From: Hyaloperonospora brassicae
Taxonomy: Eukaryota; Oomycota; Peronosporomycetes; Peronosporales; Peronosporaceae
Assembly: GCA_947650285.1 (NCBI GenBank)
Contig: CANTFL010001238.1
Location: 186,001 to 250,000 of the forward strand
DNA length: 64,000 nucleotides
Direction: 5' to 3'
Positions within the stretch are counted from its first letter, which is position 1. Every line of letters begins with the position of its first letter. The notes beneath the pieces were generated by a model. It saw only the letters and a list, made by a program, of their open reading frames with translations, was not told where the DNA came from and did not search any database. The translations under genes were made by a program, and so were the position numbers. This document shows positions 62,781 through 64,000 of the stretch, piece after piece.

Positions 62781-63599
62781 GGAGCTTGCCCAACGCACGA
62801 AAACACGTTTGAAGCGTGCAGTGTCTTCCTAGGGCCAGTTTAGACGCCACGACAAGGCATATACGCTTGAGTACTGTGTGCTGTGTGGTTTTACGAATTG
62901 CTAGTCCCTCATACAAGGACGGCAAAGCTCTACGAGATTGTGCGACTCCGAGTTATAGTTGCCTCAGTTCCTTAAGGCTAAAAAGACTCTATGAATCGGT
63001 CCTTCAGTTCCGTCAATTAAGTGGCTCCTTGATCCTATAAGTCATCCTTTGACTCTGGAGCTAGAATAGCTCCGCTACATGGTCTGATAAGGTTTCTGAC
63101 TTTAGCAGGAATGAAATGGCCAAGTGTCTGAGCCTCCACTTCCGCTTTGTTACTCATACGATCGCCAACTTTTCGACTATTGAAGTGCAAGCGCGTATGA
63201 AACTTGTGAATACAACGATTGAGAAATATGAAAAAGCAAAGGAATGGCTACGTGTGTGAGAGCGTCATGTAGACTTGCTGTGAATTAATTTATGATCTTA
63301 ATATGCAATTAGCTACCCTTTCGACAGAAGAAACATGATTACAGCTTCTTCGATTGCCGCAAAGAGGTAATTCATTGTGTCACGGGGTGAGAGTCTTGCT
63401 TTGTACTTACACAACGAAAGCGTCCAGGAAGCGCTCCTATCAATAGGTAAATTGAACTCTGTTTATATGTTTCTGTTTTGTTTAATTTGTAAGAAGTACG
63501 TACGGGCGTTCTATACCTCTCGCAAACCACTTCAATGGAGATTACCATATTATTGGCCAATTATTGAGTCTGTCATCCCAAGAATAACCCAGTAACAAG

Positions 63600-63695
63600 G
63601 ACATGCAGTATCCGCTGAACGGATACAGCCCTATTTCTACTTAAGTGCTTATGTATATTTTTACATCTACTTATGTAATAGGTTGCCCCATTACG
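63600..63695 (-). repeat. Fragment of a gypsy-family LTR end
   Basis: TGTAATAGGTTGCCCCATTAC matches the terminal ATGTAACAGGCTGCCCCGTTACA of the element 3 LTR with transitions only. The ~75 bp before it agree loosely. The rest of the LTR is not found. Confidence 0.4.
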
Positions 63696-63869
63696 AAGAT
63701 CTATCCTGGTTGGGTAGGGGTAACGCCCTCCCAGAAGGCTTGATCTAGCTATGCTTGCTCAGGACTCTAGCGGGTGATTTTCGGCATCCGTCAGTTTTGG
63801 ATGTTTTCCTCTCGCTATACACACCTCTCTCTAGCCGCTCTCCTCCCAACCACCAGCCGAGCCGCCAAG

Positions 63870-64000
63870 ATGTACGCCGCCACGCCGGACGCCCTGAAGT
63901 CCCGACATATCCGCTTAGGTAGGTCCGCGTCATCGTTTGTTTCCGGTGCGAGCGACAGCGACCCTCCCTAGGTCCTGTTGACAAGATATATATTGAGGAA
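63870..64000 (+). CDS. Probable first exon of a gene leaving the window
   Basis: GC-rich start in a pyrimidine-rich leader (CTCTCTCTAGCCGCTCTCCT) with good context GCCGCCAAG-ATG. It reads MYAATPDALKSRHIRLGRSA and hits a stop at 63969-63971 after 33 codons. CTTAG-GTAGGT at about 63919 and TAGGTCCTG at the stop are possible intron donors, so splicing is likely. The family is not recognised. Composition resembles oomycete housekeeping genes more than the repeat DNA around it. Confidence 0.4.

Larger units (their letters stand above)
62397..63869. other. Upstream region of both flanking genes
   Basis: No further gene recognised. Contains the GTGTCAGC repeat pair at 62701/62761 and a probable LTR end near 63600-63695. 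Only short open frames elsewhere. Confidence 0.5.

Overview
The window looks like nuclear DNA of a plant-pathogenic oomycete (Peronosporales: Phytophthora or a downy mildew). This is inferred from oomycete-style Ty3/gypsy elements with DCG proteases, a pogo-type transposase relic, broken RBR-ligase and carnitine-acyltransferase genes, and an intact secreted protein with tandem effector-like repeats. It is gene-poor and repeat-dominated.

Layout. 1-33 kb is AT-rich, decayed DNA with no convincing intact gene. It holds a pogo/DDE transposase relic (3.3-4.6 kb), a very old copy of the same gypsy family (about 7.4-14 kb), three solo LTRs (11.4, 26.9 and 30.9 kb), foldbacks, a ~20-bp minisatellite and a 132-bp satellite. 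An RBR E3-ligase pseudogene lies at 32.4-32.9 kb. Three full-length gypsy copies follow, each with TGTAAC...GTTACA-type LTRs and a 5-bp target duplication: element 1 (33053-40826, minus, TSD ggaaa), element 2 (42471-50450, plus, TSD agcgt) and element 3 (52459-60437, minus, TSD caata). Element 2 splits a decayed carnitine O-acyltransferase gene, whose frame resumes exactly after the duplicated target. Beyond element 3 are the 557-residue secreted protein (60639-62312, minus) and the probable first exon of a gene leaving the window at 63870.

How the elements are built. The sense strand carries LTR, candidate PBS, Gag with a CCHC knuckle, a -1 frameshift signal, protease, RT/RNase H, a D,D35E integrase, an acidic tail and a degenerate chromodomain. 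The last kilobases before the 3' LTR also carry two antisense ORFs of 296 and 228 codons that share one frame. The second lies opposite the tail and chromodomain. It is open in all three copies, whereas the chromodomain has a stop at the same Trp position in all three.

Most striking signal. The whole family, LTRs and coding regions included, is tiled with short perfect inverted repeats (arms 7-12 bp, small loops), often end to end. Arms covary between copies (G-C to A-T, T-A to C-G), even in the ~10-kb-old-looking relic, so pairing itself seems to be maintained. This and the antisense two-ORF module are the best candidates for undescribed biology here. All copies carry stops or frameshifts as read, so present activity is doubtful unless recoding is used.
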